This document shows positions 19,773 through 29,223 of a stretch of 64,000 nt of DNA, in pieces. Each line of letters starts with the position of its first letter. Positions within the stretch are counted from its first letter, which is position 1. Origin of the DNA: Moraxella sp. (GTDB lineage Bacteria > Pseudomonadota > Gammaproteobacteria > Pseudomonadales > Moraxellaceae); assembly GCF_030525845.1 (NCBI RefSeq), contig NZ_JAUNDY010000005.1, positions 50,981-114,980 of the forward strand, given 5' to 3'. Under the pieces are notes generated by a model, which was not told where the DNA came from, did no database searches, and worked only from the letters and a program-made list of their open reading frames with translations. The position numbers and the translations under genes are program-made.

Positions 19773-21218
19773 TTAATGATTGTGAACAACCGCCTTAACC
19801 GTGCCATCACAAAATAAAATATCAATCTCGCCTGCACGAACATCATCTTTACTTGATACCAGCTTTTCATGCTGACGCACCAAAGCATAACCCTTAGCAA
19901 GAGTACGCTTAGGATGCTGTAACAAAATCATGCTTTGGAGGTGGCGAACCTCATGACTTGTGCGATAAAGTATCTGATGGGCGGTTTTTTGTTGATGAGC
20001 AAGCAGGTCATTTAGATGATTTTTGTGAAGCAGAATATGATGTTTGGCATGGGCATTTAGACGATTTAATAAAAAATCATTATCTTTTTTGGCAAGAAGC
20101 ACAGACTGATTAGCATGATGATGAATGCTTTTCATGCTAAGATGACTTTGTTCTTTGGCAAAAGCCAAGTATCTTAGCGTCTTATCACAGATGGCTTGCA
20201 TGGCAGATTTGGCAAGAGCTACCGTATTTATCAAATGATTTTCGATAGCCGCAATAACTTTTGATGGCGTATCAAAACGTGTGTGTGCCACCTCATCAAG
20301 TAACACCTTATCTCGTTGGTGTCCGACCCCCACCCACACAGGCATGGGAGACTCCGCCACCAAGGCAGACAGCTCATAGTCGTTTAGATAAGCCAAATCC
20401 CCCACCGCACCACCACCACGAATGATGACTAGCAAATCTGCATGATACTGATGCGTGTTATAAAAATCGCCAATGGCATAATTAATGACATCTCTAATTT
20501 CTTGGGGAGCGTGATTGCCCTGAAAAGTTGCATGATGATAATAAAACTGGCATGCCCCCGCCCCAGCAAGCCTATCTGCCTCTGCACGAAAATCCCCCAA
20601 TCCTGCGGCATTTTCGGGGGCAATGACTAGCACATGACGAATGTCAAAAGGCATGGGCAATGACTTATTGAGCGTGGTTAACCCTGCATCGTACAGACGT
20701 TTTAGCATGGCGTGATACGCCTGCATTAAAGCGCCGAGCGTATAAGTAGGGTCAATATCACTAATGTTAATGCTAAATCCATACTGAGGATGAAAACTGG
20801 CACTACCACGAAAGAGTATCGCAAGCCCTGCCGTCAACGCCTGATTGGTGGCTTTGATAAATCTATCTACCACACCAGAACGATACCGCCAAAGCGTAGC
20901 CCTAGCAGTGGCCGTGATGTTGCCCTCCTCATCCTTTTCGGCAAGCTCAAAATAATAATGTCCGCCCTTCGTATTTACCGAGCGAATCTCGGCACTAATC
21001 CACACCTCATGGTCAAAAGTCTCTGATATGACCATTTTTACTGCCGATAAATACTCGCCCAGTGATAATTTTACATCGCTAAAATCAGGAGCTTCATGCT
21101 CTAAGCTCATCTCGTCAGCAATCGATTGATGTAGGGCAACAACCCCATTTTCATCAGAATGCACAGTCGCCAAACGGTCAATATCCGCCAAAATAGTACG
21201 TGTCTTTTGTGTCGTCAT
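19773..21218 (-). CDS. xseA: Exodeoxyribonuclease VII large subunit
   Basis: Catalytic subunit (481 aa) of the single-strand-specific exonuclease VII. The N-terminal OB-fold (SAEIRSVNTKGGHYYFELAEK) is followed by the catalytic core with IAPENAAGLGDF, LLVIIRGGGAVGDL and WVGVGHQRDKVLLDEVAHTRFDTPSK. A long coiled-coil region rich in His/Leu/Ala and a short beta tail end the protein. The first 45 residues precede the normal XseA start and may be an extension. xseB is not next to it. Confidence 0.95.
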   Translation of the reverse strand: MTTQKTRTILADIDRLATVHSDENGVVALHQSIADEMSLEHEAPDFSDVKLSLGEYLSAVKMVISETFDHEVWISAEIRSVNTKGGHYYFELAEKDEEGNITATARATLWRYRSGVVDRFIKATNQALTAGLAILFRGSASFHPQYGFSINISDIDPTYTLGALMQAYHAMLKRLYDAGLTTLNKSLPMPFDIRHVLVIAPENAAGLGDFRAEADRLAGAGACQFYYHHATFQGNHAPQEIRDVINYAIGDFYNTHQYHADLLVIIRGGGAVGDLAYLNDYELSALVAESPMPVWVGVGHQRDKVLLDEVAHTRFDTPSKVIAAIENHLINTVALAKSAMQAICDKTLRYLAFAKEQSHLSMKSIHHHANQSVLLAKKDNDFLLNRLNAHAKHHILLHKNHLNDLLAHQQKTAHQILYRTSHEVRHLQSMILLQHPKRTLAKGYALVRQHEKLVSSKDDVRAGEIDILFCDGTVKAVVHNH

Positions 21219-21321
21219 TTCTGTATTTTTGATATTTTGATTCTTAAGACAGTCATTTTATCACAAGTTTAAAAAATACAACACAAACCCAAACAAACAA
21301 TATCCATTTTATAATAGCCAT

Positions 21322-21350
21322 AAAAAACCGCCCAATCATGGACGGTTTTT
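21322..21350 (-). terminator. Terminator of the DUF3360 transporter gene
   Basis: Stem AAAACCGcCC / GGaCGGTTTT (about 21323-21350) with a T-tract on the minus strand, 11 bp past the stop codon of the transporter gene. Confidence 0.7.
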
Positions 21351-21361
21351 GTGTTTGGCAC

Positions 21362-22873
21362 TTACTTTATTCTAAACTGCTCAAATATGGCAGGGATGCC
21401 AGGCAACATACCCACCGCCGCCATCGCAAAGCACAAGATAGCAAAGCCAGCCACAGGAATGACCACACGACCCATAAAGCCAAGCTCAACGCTACGTTTT
21501 TTGTCGCCGATCAGACCCAAGTTATCAAGCATCATGGTGAGCGACCAGCCAAACACAGGATTAACGAGGGCAGACGCAAACACCACAACAGCAGCTGATT
21601 GGGTGGTTTTACCTGCACGGGTCATCTCCATGCCAGCTTCTAGAAGTGGCACAAACACCGCCACAATCAACGCAATCGATAGCACAGGTTGCCATACCGC
21701 CAAGTCCATCGGATAGCCCCAAACGGCAGCCACGATACAGAATACAGCAGTCAAAATCGCACCTGCTGGAATCGGACGTTTGGCGATGGAAGCAGGCACC
21801 ATGTACGTACCCCATGAGGAGGTAAAGTTCGCCCCACCAAGCACCGAACCAATCATTTGACGAATCGAACAAGTCAACGTCGTATCATCAATATTCATGT
21901 GCGAACGCTCAGAATGCTTCGGATAGCTGATTTGTTGGAAAACCTTATGACCGAGCATGTCTGGTGGCCACATGGCAACCGCAAGCACCGCAAAAGGAAA
22001 CACCACAATAAAGGCCTTGGCATCAGGCAAACCAATCGTCCAGCCTGTACCCTCGCCCCACCAGTAAGTTGGACTAAGTGGTGGCAAACCAGGTTCGGTC
22101 TTGAACTCAAACGGAGCTCCCAATATGAACGCCAAAAACGCCGCCAATGCACAGCCCACAGGCACCGCAAGCCAGCGTTTTTGCCAATGTTCTAAGAGAG
22201 CATACATGACGATAGTTGCCAAAATAATGATAAAAGCAATGTGGGGCAGACCTATTTTTTCTGACCACGCTATCATGTTTTTGACTTGACCCATCGTCCC
22301 CACAAAACCCAGATAGAGTAACAACCCCCCTGCCACGCCATTACTGGTAAGCTTGGACATGAGGCTACCACCTCGAAGCAGAGCCATTGCCAAACCAAAT
22401 ATACCAATCATCAGACCAAACGCAAGCGGATGCCCCCCTGCCGCTACGACAATGGGAATGAGCGGAATGAGCGGACCATGTGTGCCAGGTAGGTTGGAAG
22501 TGGGCAATAAAAACCCTGAGAATATCAGCACTAAGATGGCAGCAATAATCATCTCATAACGAACGTTTTGCAGTACAAAATCTTCGCCCAGCCCAAGTGG
22601 AGCTGCAAACGCTGCTGCCATTGCACCCACCATCACAATCTTACCGATGGTGGCAGCCATCGCAGGAATGGTATCCTCAAACTCAAAACGGTAGTCCTTA
22701 AACGGTAGGTTCATTTTCCACCGCTTGGGCTTCATGATTTGAAGTTCATGTCTAAGATACTCATCACGAGTTTTGAAGCTACTAGAAGGCTTATGCAACT
22801 CCTGATAGCTCTTACTCTCTATTTCTCGGAGACGCTCTTCGCTGAGCTCCGCTGTCATATTACTATCACTCAC
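21362..22873 (-). CDS. DUF3360 family membrane transporter
   Basis: Polytopic membrane protein (503 aa, roughly 11-12 helices) that I match to the DUF3360 family, uncharacterised transporters distantly like xanthine/uracil permeases. Motifs include LPTSNLPGTHGPLIPLIPIV, a hydrophilic loop with YPKHSERSHMNIDDTT and IRQMIGSVLGGANFTSSWGTYMVP. The N-terminal 60 residues are charged and cytoplasmic. I choose the GTG at 22873, with AAGGAG 6 bases upstream; ATG starts nearby lack a ribosome-binding site. Substrate unknown. Confidence 0.75.
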   Translation of the reverse strand: MSDSNMTAELSEERLREIESKSYQELHKPSSSFKTRDEYLRHELQIMKPKRWKMNLPFKDYRFEFEDTIPAMAATIGKIVMVGAMAAAFAAPLGLGEDFVLQNVRYEMIIAAILVLIFSGFLLPTSNLPGTHGPLIPLIPIVVAAGGHPLAFGLMIGIFGLAMALLRGGSLMSKLTSNGVAGGLLLYLGFVGTMGQVKNMIAWSEKIGLPHIAFIIILATIVMYALLEHWQKRWLAVPVGCALAAFLAFILGAPFEFKTEPGLPPLSPTYWWGEGTGWTIGLPDAKAFIVVFPFAVLAVAMWPPDMLGHKVFQQISYPKHSERSHMNIDDTTLTCSIRQMIGSVLGGANFTSSWGTYMVPASIAKRPIPAGAILTAVFCIVAAVWGYPMDLAVWQPVLSIALIVAVFVPLLEAGMEMTRAGKTTQSAAVVVFASALVNPVFGWSLTMMLDNLGLIGDKKRSVELGFMGRVVIPVAGFAILCFAMAAVGMLPGIPAIFEQFRIK

Positions 22874-23177
22874 AACAAACTCCTTAGATTGTGATGATAA
22901 AAACACATTTTGCAATCCCAAAACACCTCATTGTGCGATGATTGCAAACTGTGTTTTTCCTTGTTTTATTTATAAACCCTGCAATCAGAACCTTCAAATT
23001 GCGTTTGTGATTATAACGTTCTTTTTTATGCTTGTCATGTGTTATTTTTAATTTTCACAAAAAATTATTAGTTTATATCAAATTATCAGAAAAACAAATA
23101 TATCATCACACACCAACACAACATGAAACAAGTCAGTTATGCTATAATAATACTCTCGTTTACATTGATGTGATGCC
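22874..23177. promoter_or_regulatory. Divergent intergenic region with yacG promoter
   Basis: AT-rich 304-bp region between the transporter gene and yacG. On the plus strand TATAAT stands at 23143-23148, preceded by TATGC (extended -10), about 30 bp before yacG. No clear -35 is visible. I see no coding region or RNA gene in it. Confidence 0.5.
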
Positions 23178-23387
23178 ATGACTATCTTAACCTACCCCTG
23201 CCCTCAATGCCAAACATCCACCGTTTGGGCAGACAACCCCACCAAGCCCTTTTGTAGTGAACGTTGTCGCCTGATTGATTTGGGAGCATGGGCAAGCGAA
23301 AGCTATCGTGTGCCTGCCGACGACACGCCATTTAGCGATGAATTAACGCCAAACAACCAGACCAGAACAACCCCACATTCAACTTGA
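23178..23387 (+). CDS. yacG: DNA gyrase inhibitor / zinc-binding protein YacG
   Basis: Small zinc protein (69 aa) that binds GyrB and inhibits gyrase in E. coli. The CPQC (C8, C11) and [13 protein letters not shown] blocks give the four zinc-ligating cysteines and the family signature. A flexible polar tail follows. It is usually beside coaE/pilD; here argD follows 115 bp downstream on the same strand. Confidence 0.93.
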   Translation: MTILTYPCPQCQTSTVWADNPTKPFCSERCRLIDLGAWASESYRVPADDTPFSDELTPNNQTRTTPHST

Positions 23388-23502
23388 TACAACCAATTGA
23401 TTTGTAAATAAAAAGTCATTTTTCTGACAATCAAAATCAGCATTAGACAATCAACGATTGCCAATTTTAAGTTGAAATTGGGATAAAAAACAAGGAAAAA
23501 CC

Positions 23503-24666
23503 ATGAGTTATTTAATGCCAACTTACGCACGCCAGCCCATCAGCTTTGTCAAGGGCGAAGGCTCTTATCTATACACCGCCGATGGCACAGCCTATTTGGA
23601 TGCACTCACAGGCATTGCCGTGTGTGGGCTTGGACATTGCCACCCTGCCATAAGCCATGCCATGAAAGAGCAAGCCGATACACTCATTCACACCAGTAAT
23701 TTATATGGCATCGACTGGCAAGAAAAAGCAGGTGAGATACTGTGCCAAAAAGCGGGCATGGAAAAGGTGTTTTTTGCCAACTCTGGGGCAGAGGCGAACG
23801 AATGCGCCTTAAAACTCGCTCGCCTATACGCCCACCAACACGGCAAAACTCGCCCCAAAGTCATCGTCATGGAAAACAGCTTTCACGGTCGCACCTTACT
23901 TACCGTAACCGCCACCGCCAACCCAAAAGCAAGAGCAGGATTTTATACGCTTGATGAGGATTTTGTGCGTGTGCCGTTTAATGATGTGGGAGCGGTTTTG
24001 GCATTGAGTGAGGATAAGGACATCTGTGCGATTTTGGTTGAGCCCATTCAAGGCGAAGGTGGGTTACACACGCCTAATGAGGATTATTTAGAAAAATTAC
24101 AAAATATTTGTCATAAAAATAACTGGCTTTTTATGCTTGACGAAGTCCAAACGGGCAACGGTCGTACTGGCAAATATTTTGCTTATCAATACAGCGATGT
24201 TCGCCCTGATGTGCTGACCACCGCCAAAGGGCTGGGTAATGGCTTTCCTGTGGGGGCGTGCATGGTGGCAGGCAAGGCTCGTGATTTGTTTGGGGCAGGC
24301 TCGCACGGCTCAACCTTTGGTGGCACGCCCTTTGGCTGTCGTGTGGTCTGTGCGGTCTATGATGAACTGACCCAAGAGGTGCTGGACAATGCCGTGCGCG
24401 AGAGTGAGTTTATCCGTGATAATGTCCGCTCATCATTTCCTGCCATCGACATTCGTGGACGTGGTATGATGATTGGGTTTGGGCTACCTGATGGCGTGGA
24501 CTGCACCCACATTGTTGATATGGCACGAGATGAATTTTGCCTGATTTTAAATGTAACAGGTGGCAATGTCATTCGCCTACTACCTGCACTCAACATCAGC
24601 CATGAAGATACTGTGGTTTTGGTGGATAGACTTATCGCTTTATTAAATAAAATCATGCCATCATGA
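23503..24666 (+). CDS. argD: Acetylornithine aminotransferase
   Basis: PLP-dependent class III aminotransferase (387 aa) converting N-acetylglutamate semialdehyde to acetylornithine in arginine synthesis; it can also serve as succinyl-diaminopimelate aminotransferase for lysine. Visible motifs are FANSGAEANECALKLAR, FHGRTLLTVTAT, MLDEVQTGNGRTGKYFA and TTAKGLGNGFPVGA, the last carrying the PLP lysine. Start ATG with AAGGAAAAACC upstream. Length typical. ArgD is chosen over GabT and AstC by length and motif spacing. Confidence 0.93.
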   Translation: MSYLMPTYARQPISFVKGEGSYLYTADGTAYLDALTGIAVCGLGHCHPAISHAMKEQADTLIHTSNLYGIDWQEKAGEILCQKAGMEKVFFANSGAEANECALKLARLYAHQHGKTRPKVIVMENSFHGRTLLTVTATANPKARAGFYTLDEDFVRVPFNDVGAVLALSEDKDICAILVEPIQGEGGLHTPNEDYLEKLQNICHKNNWLFMLDEVQTGNGRTGKYFAYQYSDVRPDVLTTAKGLGNGFPVGACMVAGKARDLFGAGSHGSTFGGTPFGCRVVCAVYDELTQEVLDNAVRESEFIRDNVRSSFPAIDIRGRGMMIGFGLPDGVDCTHIVDMARDEFCLILNVTGGNVIRLLPALNISHEDTVVLVDRLIALLNKIMPS

Positions 24667-24857
24667 CACATGCTTATATGGAGGTCGGTGTTTTTGGGGA
24701 AAGATTGACATTGCAAACAAATTGCAACACTTGCCACATTGCAGAAAATTTTATCAAAAAAAGTATTCAAAATTCATCTAATTTTGAAAAATTTACCCAA
24801 AAATATTTTGATAAAATACCCTCAAACGCAATATTGCAATTAATGCTAGGAAAATAC

Positions 24858-26153
24858 ATGAAAAATTATCAAACAACCAAACATCAAGCGGGTATCAGCA
24901 TTTGGGCAATGTTACCGTGGTTGATTGCCCTTGCCTTAGCCACCGCACTAACCTTACTCATTGTAGGGCATGATGCCACTCCCATGTCCGTTACCGACAC
25001 CACCGAGCTTGAATACAGCCCAAAACCCCAACAGGCATGGCAACCTACCATCAGCCCCCCTAATGATGGCTCAAGCGTTGCTCCACCGGTACATTCCTAT
25101 CATGATGCTGTCAGTAAAGCCAGTGTTTCTGTGGTAAATATCTACACCACCCAAAAAGTACAAAATCCCTATGCAGGCGACCCTATTTTTGAGCAATTAT
25201 TTGAATACTACGGACAGCAGGACAGCAGTGCTGGGGTTAGCAATCTAGGGTCTGGGGTCATCGTCTCCGAAGATGGCTACATCATCACTAATGCTCACGT
25301 CATCAAAAAAGCCGATGAAATTACCGTTGCTCTAAATGACGGACGCAAGGCACGTGCTACCATAGTTGGTTCGGATACAGACAGTGATTTGGCGGTTATT
25401 AAGATTGAATTAGACGGCTTAACACCCCTGATATTTCGCCACGAACCCATTCGAGTTGGCGATGTCGCCTTAGCCATCGGCAATCCCTTTGGTGTAGGGC
25501 AAACTGTAACGCAGGGTATCATCTCTGCTACCGGAAGAGCTGGGCTGGGTATTAGCACTTTTGAGGATTTTATCCAAACCGATGCTGCCATCAACCCTGG
25601 TAATTCAGGAGGTGCATTAGTAGATGCTAATGGTGCATTGATAGGCATTAACACCGTGATTTATTCTCGCTCTGGCGGTTCAATGGGGATTGGTTTTGCC
25701 ATTCCTACAAGTATTGTAGAGCAAGTGATGAATGGACTTATTAGTACAGGCAAGGTCAGTCGTGGTTGGCTAGGTATTGAAATTGCTCCCATTAGCGAAA
25801 ACCCCACCAACCTCCAAGAACACGAAGGGATTATCATTGCCAACGTCATTAAAGGCAGTCCAGCAGATAACGCAGGCTTGCAAGCAGGCGACGTGGTCTT
25901 ATCCCTAAACGGCAAAACCACCAATGACGCCAACACCCTCATCGGCATCGTCTCCACCACAGCCCCAAACAGCGAACTTGTCGCTATCATCAAAAGAGAT
26001 GGTCAGGAACAAAGCCTATCCATTACTGTGGGAGAACGCCCAAGCCAAGAAGTTGCCAAGAAAAATGACTCCCCAAATCGTGAGCTAAATCCAAGAGAAC
26101 TTGAACAGCTCCACGAACTGTTTAATCAACTAAATCGCTTGCATGGTCGATAG
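24858..26153 (+). CDS. DegS/DegQ-like membrane-anchored serine protease
   Basis: Trypsin-like HtrA-family protease (431 aa). The layout is an N-terminal anchor helix (residues 15-36), a Pro-rich linker, a protease domain with catalytic triad H147 (NAHV), D177 (DSDLAVIK) and S250 (GNSGG), and a single PDZ domain (about 290-385). One anchor plus one PDZ fits DegS, the periplasmic sensor protease of the sigma-E response, better than DegP/Q, which are soluble with two PDZ domains. The ATG at 24858 follows AGGAAAA; the open frame continues upstream to argD but those residues look non-coding. Confidence 0.85.
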   Translation: MKNYQTTKHQAGISIWAMLPWLIALALATALTLLIVGHDATPMSVTDTTELEYSPKPQQAWQPTISPPNDGSSVAPPVHSYHDAVSKASVSVVNIYTTQKVQNPYAGDPIFEQLFEYYGQQDSSAGVSNLGSGVIVSEDGYIITNAHVIKKADEITVALNDGRKARATIVGSDTDSDLAVIKIELDGLTPLIFRHEPIRVGDVALAIGNPFGVGQTVTQGIISATGRAGLGISTFEDFIQTDAAINPGNSGGALVDANGALIGINTVIYSRSGGSMGIGFAIPTSIVEQVMNGLISTGKVSRGWLGIEIAPISENPTNLQEHEGIIIANVIKGSPADNAGLQAGDVVLSLNGKTTNDANTLIGIVSTTAPNSELVAIIKRDGQEQSLSITVGERPSQEVAKKNDSPNRELNPRELEQLHELFNQLNRLHGR

Positions 26154-26171
26154 CATAACATCATGCAAGCC

Positions 26172-27044
26172 CTACAACGTAACACCCAACATTTCCAATA
26201 ACGCACCAGTACTTGATGAGCGTGTCAAGCTAGGGTTAATCACTAACCCTAGATGGCGTTGGAGTTCGATATGTTCGCTTAGGTCAATTTTTACAAGGTC
26301 TTGATTAATCAATGTCTCTGGTAGTACCGACCAACCTAGCCCCACCGAAACCAACATACGAATGGATTCTAAGGGGTTGGTACTCATGGTGGCAAAGGGG
26401 CGAATGTTATGTTTGCTAAATTCTGATAGTGTAATTTGACTGGTAAAAGTATTTGCCGCTGGCAATATCGAGGGGTAACGTGCCAGTTGCGACAGGCTTA
26501 CCTTGGACTGATGAGCCAAAGGACTTAGTACGCCCGCCACAAAATACAGGGGGTCAGACCACAGGGTATGATAAGCAAGCCTCCTATCAAAAGTCGGTGG
26601 CAACGTCAAAAACGCCAATGCCACCTCGCCATCTAACACCGCCTTATGTGCTGTCTCACTATCCATAAACTGCACTTCAAGCTGTACCGCAGGATATGTC
26701 TGGATAAATTGCTTTAATACAGGGGGCAGATGATGAAGTCCAATATGATGGCTTGTGCCAATAATCAGTCTGCCCGTTACCACTTCCTTAGAGTGCAATA
26801 AATTTGCCTTACAGGTCTCATAGTCTTCAAGCCATTGTTTGGCATAGGGCAAAAGCTCATGGGCGCCTGCCGTCGGAATAATGCCACGCCCAATCGTATC
26901 AAACAACGCCATACCAAATTCGTCCTCCAAGCTTTTGATGCGTTTGGAGACAGCAGGTTGCGTAATGAACAATTTTTCGGCTGCACCTGAGATACTGCCT
27001 GTTTGCATAACGGTAATAAAGGTGGCTAAATGTGTCGTATTCAT
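26172..27044 (-). CDS. LysR-family transcriptional regulator
   Basis: DNA-binding regulator (290 aa). An N-terminal winged helix-turn-helix (residues 1-60, SISGAAEKLFITQPAVSKRIKSLEDEFG) precedes a periplasmic-binding-protein-like effector domain. It is divergent from the MFS transporter gene at 27229, the classical arrangement in which the regulator controls the neighbour from the shared 184-bp region. The effector is unknown. The first ATG has only a weak ribosome-binding site. Confidence 0.92.
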   Translation of the reverse strand: MNTTHLATFITVMQTGSISGAAEKLFITQPAVSKRIKSLEDEFGMALFDTIGRGIIPTAGAHELLPYAKQWLEDYETCKANLLHSKEVVTGRLIIGTSHHIGLHHLPPVLKQFIQTYPAVQLEVQFMDSETAHKAVLDGEVALAFLTLPPTFDRRLAYHTLWSDPLYFVAGVLSPLAHQSKVSLSQLARYPSILPAANTFTSQITLSEFSKHNIRPFATMSTNPLESIRMLVSVGLGWSVLPETLINQDLVKIDLSEHIELQRHLGLVINPSLTRSSSTGALLEMLGVTL

Positions 27045-27228
27045 GGTTGCTCTTACCCATTAAAACGGTTGGTTATGATAATTATCTTTTGGTACAATCA
27101 TGGATACATCATATCAAATTTTTTTATGTTCGTGGTAATTTTGTTCACTTTTGGTTATATTTTTCAGATATTCTCACTTACAAATGTGATACAATACCCC
27201 CAAGTTTTATCCCGCCACAGGCGTTATT

Positions 27229-28389
27229 ATGACTACCCAAAAATCAGCCCTTAGCCAAAAGCTTACTGTTGCCATGATTGGTTTTTTTGCCTTTTTGCAG
27301 GTCTACTCCGTGCAGGCAATTTTACCGATACTTATCAAAGATTTGGGTTCAAGCGAGATAAAGGCTGGACTATCAGTGGGAGCGACTGTGATGGCGATTG
27401 CCATGATGTCGCCTTTTATGGGCATGCTCTCTGATGCGTTTGGGCGACGGCGATTTATTGTGGGGTCACTGATTTTACTAGCCATTCCCACTGCCATGGT
27501 TGGTTTTTCTCAGTCAATGGACAGCTTGATTTTTTGGCGATTTTTACAGGGACTTAGCATACCGGGCATTACAGTAGTACTCATTGCCTACATCGGCGAA
27601 GAATACAGCGACCAACTTGCCAGCATGATGAGCCTGTACGTGGCAGGGACAGTACTGGGCGGTTTTAGTGGGCGGTTTTTTGCAGGTCATTTGCATGAGT
27701 GGATTGGCTGGCGATGGGGCTATGGCGTGATGGCGATTTTGACCATCATTGGAGCGATATGGGTATTCAATGCCCTACCCAAGTCCCAAAATTTCAAAAA
27801 AAGCCAAAACTTCAAAGACTCTCTGCGTCTACTCATCTCTCACACCAAAAGCCGCCATGTTATCAGTGCCGTCATGCTCGGTGGCTGTGTGCTGTTTAGT
27901 TTGGTGGGCTGCTTTACTTTTATTAACTTACATTTAGCAGATGAACCCTATCATTTATCGTCAGCTCATTTGGCTAATATTTTTGCCCTATATCTCATCG
28001 GCATGGTTATCACTCCCCTATCCGCCAAAATCATCGCTCGCTTTGGCATGACCAACACCATCATCTTTGCCACACTCTGCTCCGCCTCTGGGCTGTTTCT
28101 GACTTTATCCGCCCCCTTGTGGCTCATTATTGTTGGGCTAACCATCATGTCATCAGGCGTATTCATCACTCAATCTGCCACCATCAGCTACATCGCAAGC
28201 CATGTCAGCGAGGGACGCTCGCTCGCCTCTGGGCTGTATTATATGGGCTATTATGGTGGGGGCAGTATCGGTGCATGGCTGTGTGCCATCGCTTATACTC
28301 ACGGCACATGGGCATACACGGTCGCCATGATTTTTGGGGTGCAACTCCTTGCACTCATGATTGTCATTGGTCTGATGAAAAAAGCTTAA
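27229..28389 (+). CDS. MFS transporter (YnfM/Bcr-like)
   Basis: Major facilitator exporter (386 aa, 12 helices). The helix 2-3 loop GMLSDAFGRRRFIVGSL is the MFS A motif. The N-terminal FLQVYSVQAILPILIKDLG and the overall pattern resemble the YnfM/arabinose-efflux group. An imperfect 18-bp tandem duplication in the central loop encodes KSQNFK twice. It is divergent from a LysR gene that probably regulates it. An extended -10 (TGATACAAT, ending 27195) lies upstream. Substrate unknown. Confidence 0.88.
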   Translation: MTTQKSALSQKLTVAMIGFFAFLQVYSVQAILPILIKDLGSSEIKAGLSVGATVMAIAMMSPFMGMLSDAFGRRRFIVGSLILLAIPTAMVGFSQSMDSLIFWRFLQGLSIPGITVVLIAYIGEEYSDQLASMMSLYVAGTVLGGFSGRFFAGHLHEWIGWRWGYGVMAILTIIGAIWVFNALPKSQNFKKSQNFKDSLRLLISHTKSRHVISAVMLGGCVLFSLVGCFTFINLHLADEPYHLSSAHLANIFALYLIGMVITPLSAKIIARFGMTNTIIFATLCSASGLFLTLSAPLWLIIVGLTIMSSGVFITQSATISYIASHVSEGRSLASGLYYMGYYGGGSIGAWLCAIAYTHGTWAYTVAMIFGVQLLALMIVIGLMKKA

Positions 28390-28397
28390 CGTATTTA

Positions 28398-28991
28398 TCA
28401 CTTTGATTTTTTGGCAATTTTCGCACGAGTTTCTTGCCAAGATTGTTCCATTTTTTGTTTGTAGGTTTGCCAATCATCATCTTCGGCATTTGGGTTGTTT
28501 GTATTATCAGAGACGTTTGTTGTTGATAAAGATGTTTTTGTCATTTCTATGGTTTTTTGTGTGCTTGCTATTTTTTCTTTTAATGGATTGGTATTATTAA
28601 TGATAAGGTCGTAATTGCTGGGATTATTATTAATAATGCCAGAATAATTATTGGCAATATCCGATGGATTTTCTGACATGACTGATGTGGCTTTGGTAGA
28701 TAATGTTGACAAGATAGAATATTGTCCATAACGATAAAAACGCCATGCACCAACCCAAAAACACGCCACAATACCAATGACAAATCCCAAAATATCATAA
28801 TCGCCAACCTCCTTTGGCGATATTGCCAATAAAGATAAGACAATCACATTAAGAAAAGCCAAAAAAGCAAGAGCCAGAAAAACTTTCGGTCTTGTTAATG
28901 GCTTTTTGTAAAATAAAAAATCAGGTTTAATAAGCCAATAAATCGCCAAAAAAGGCAATATTAAATTAATACCAAACCAAAACCCAAGCAT
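28398..28991 (-). CDS. Hypothetical inner-membrane protein
   Basis: Protein of 197 residues that I do not recognise. The N-terminal 90 residues contain three hydrophobic helices (about 4-20, 36-58, 66-84). The rest is a hydrophilic cytoplasmic-like tail rich in Asn, Ser and Thr (SGIINNNPSNYDLIINNTNP) ending in a charged helix (DDDWQTYKQKMEQSWQETRAKIAKKSK). The start ATG follows GGAGATAAAA. A TIR element lies 29 bp upstream, so its promoter must lie in or beyond that element. It is convergent with the MFS gene. Confidence 0.7.
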   Translation of the reverse strand: MLGFWFGINLILPFLAIYWLIKPDFLFYKKPLTRPKVFLALAFLAFLNVIVLSLLAISPKEVGDYDILGFVIGIVACFWVGAWRFYRYGQYSILSTLSTKATSVMSENPSDIANNYSGIINNNPSNYDLIINNTNPLKEKIASTQKTIEMTKTSLSTTNVSDNTNNPNAEDDDWQTYKQKMEQSWQETRAKIAKKSK

Positions 28992-29020
28992 TTTTTATCT
29001 CCAAAATTTGGCGATAATTA

Positions 29021-29223
29021 GGGCGTGTTGAACTTTTGTATTTGCAATTAAAAATGAGATAAATCGCACGATTTTCAAGGAAAAGTCCGCAGTTGATATT
29101 GAAATATCAACAAGGATTTTGACGCAGAAAATCAAGACTTAGCCATTTTTAATGCAAAAATGATTAAAATATTTCTATACCATTTCTAATTTGTAAAGAA
29201 TGTTATAAATGTTCAACACGCCC
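29021..29223. mobile_element. Non-autonomous TIR element, copy 2 (203 bp, TA flanks)
   Basis: Same family and same length as the element at 10891. It begins GGGCGTGTTGAACTTTTGTA and ends ATGTTCAACACGCCC, flanked by TA (29019-29020, 29224-29225). The central hairpin GTTGATATT / AATATCAAC differs in sequence from copy 1 but keeps pairing. The right end abuts nth: the nth stop codon TAG is made of the flanking TA and the last base of the element. Confidence 0.85.
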
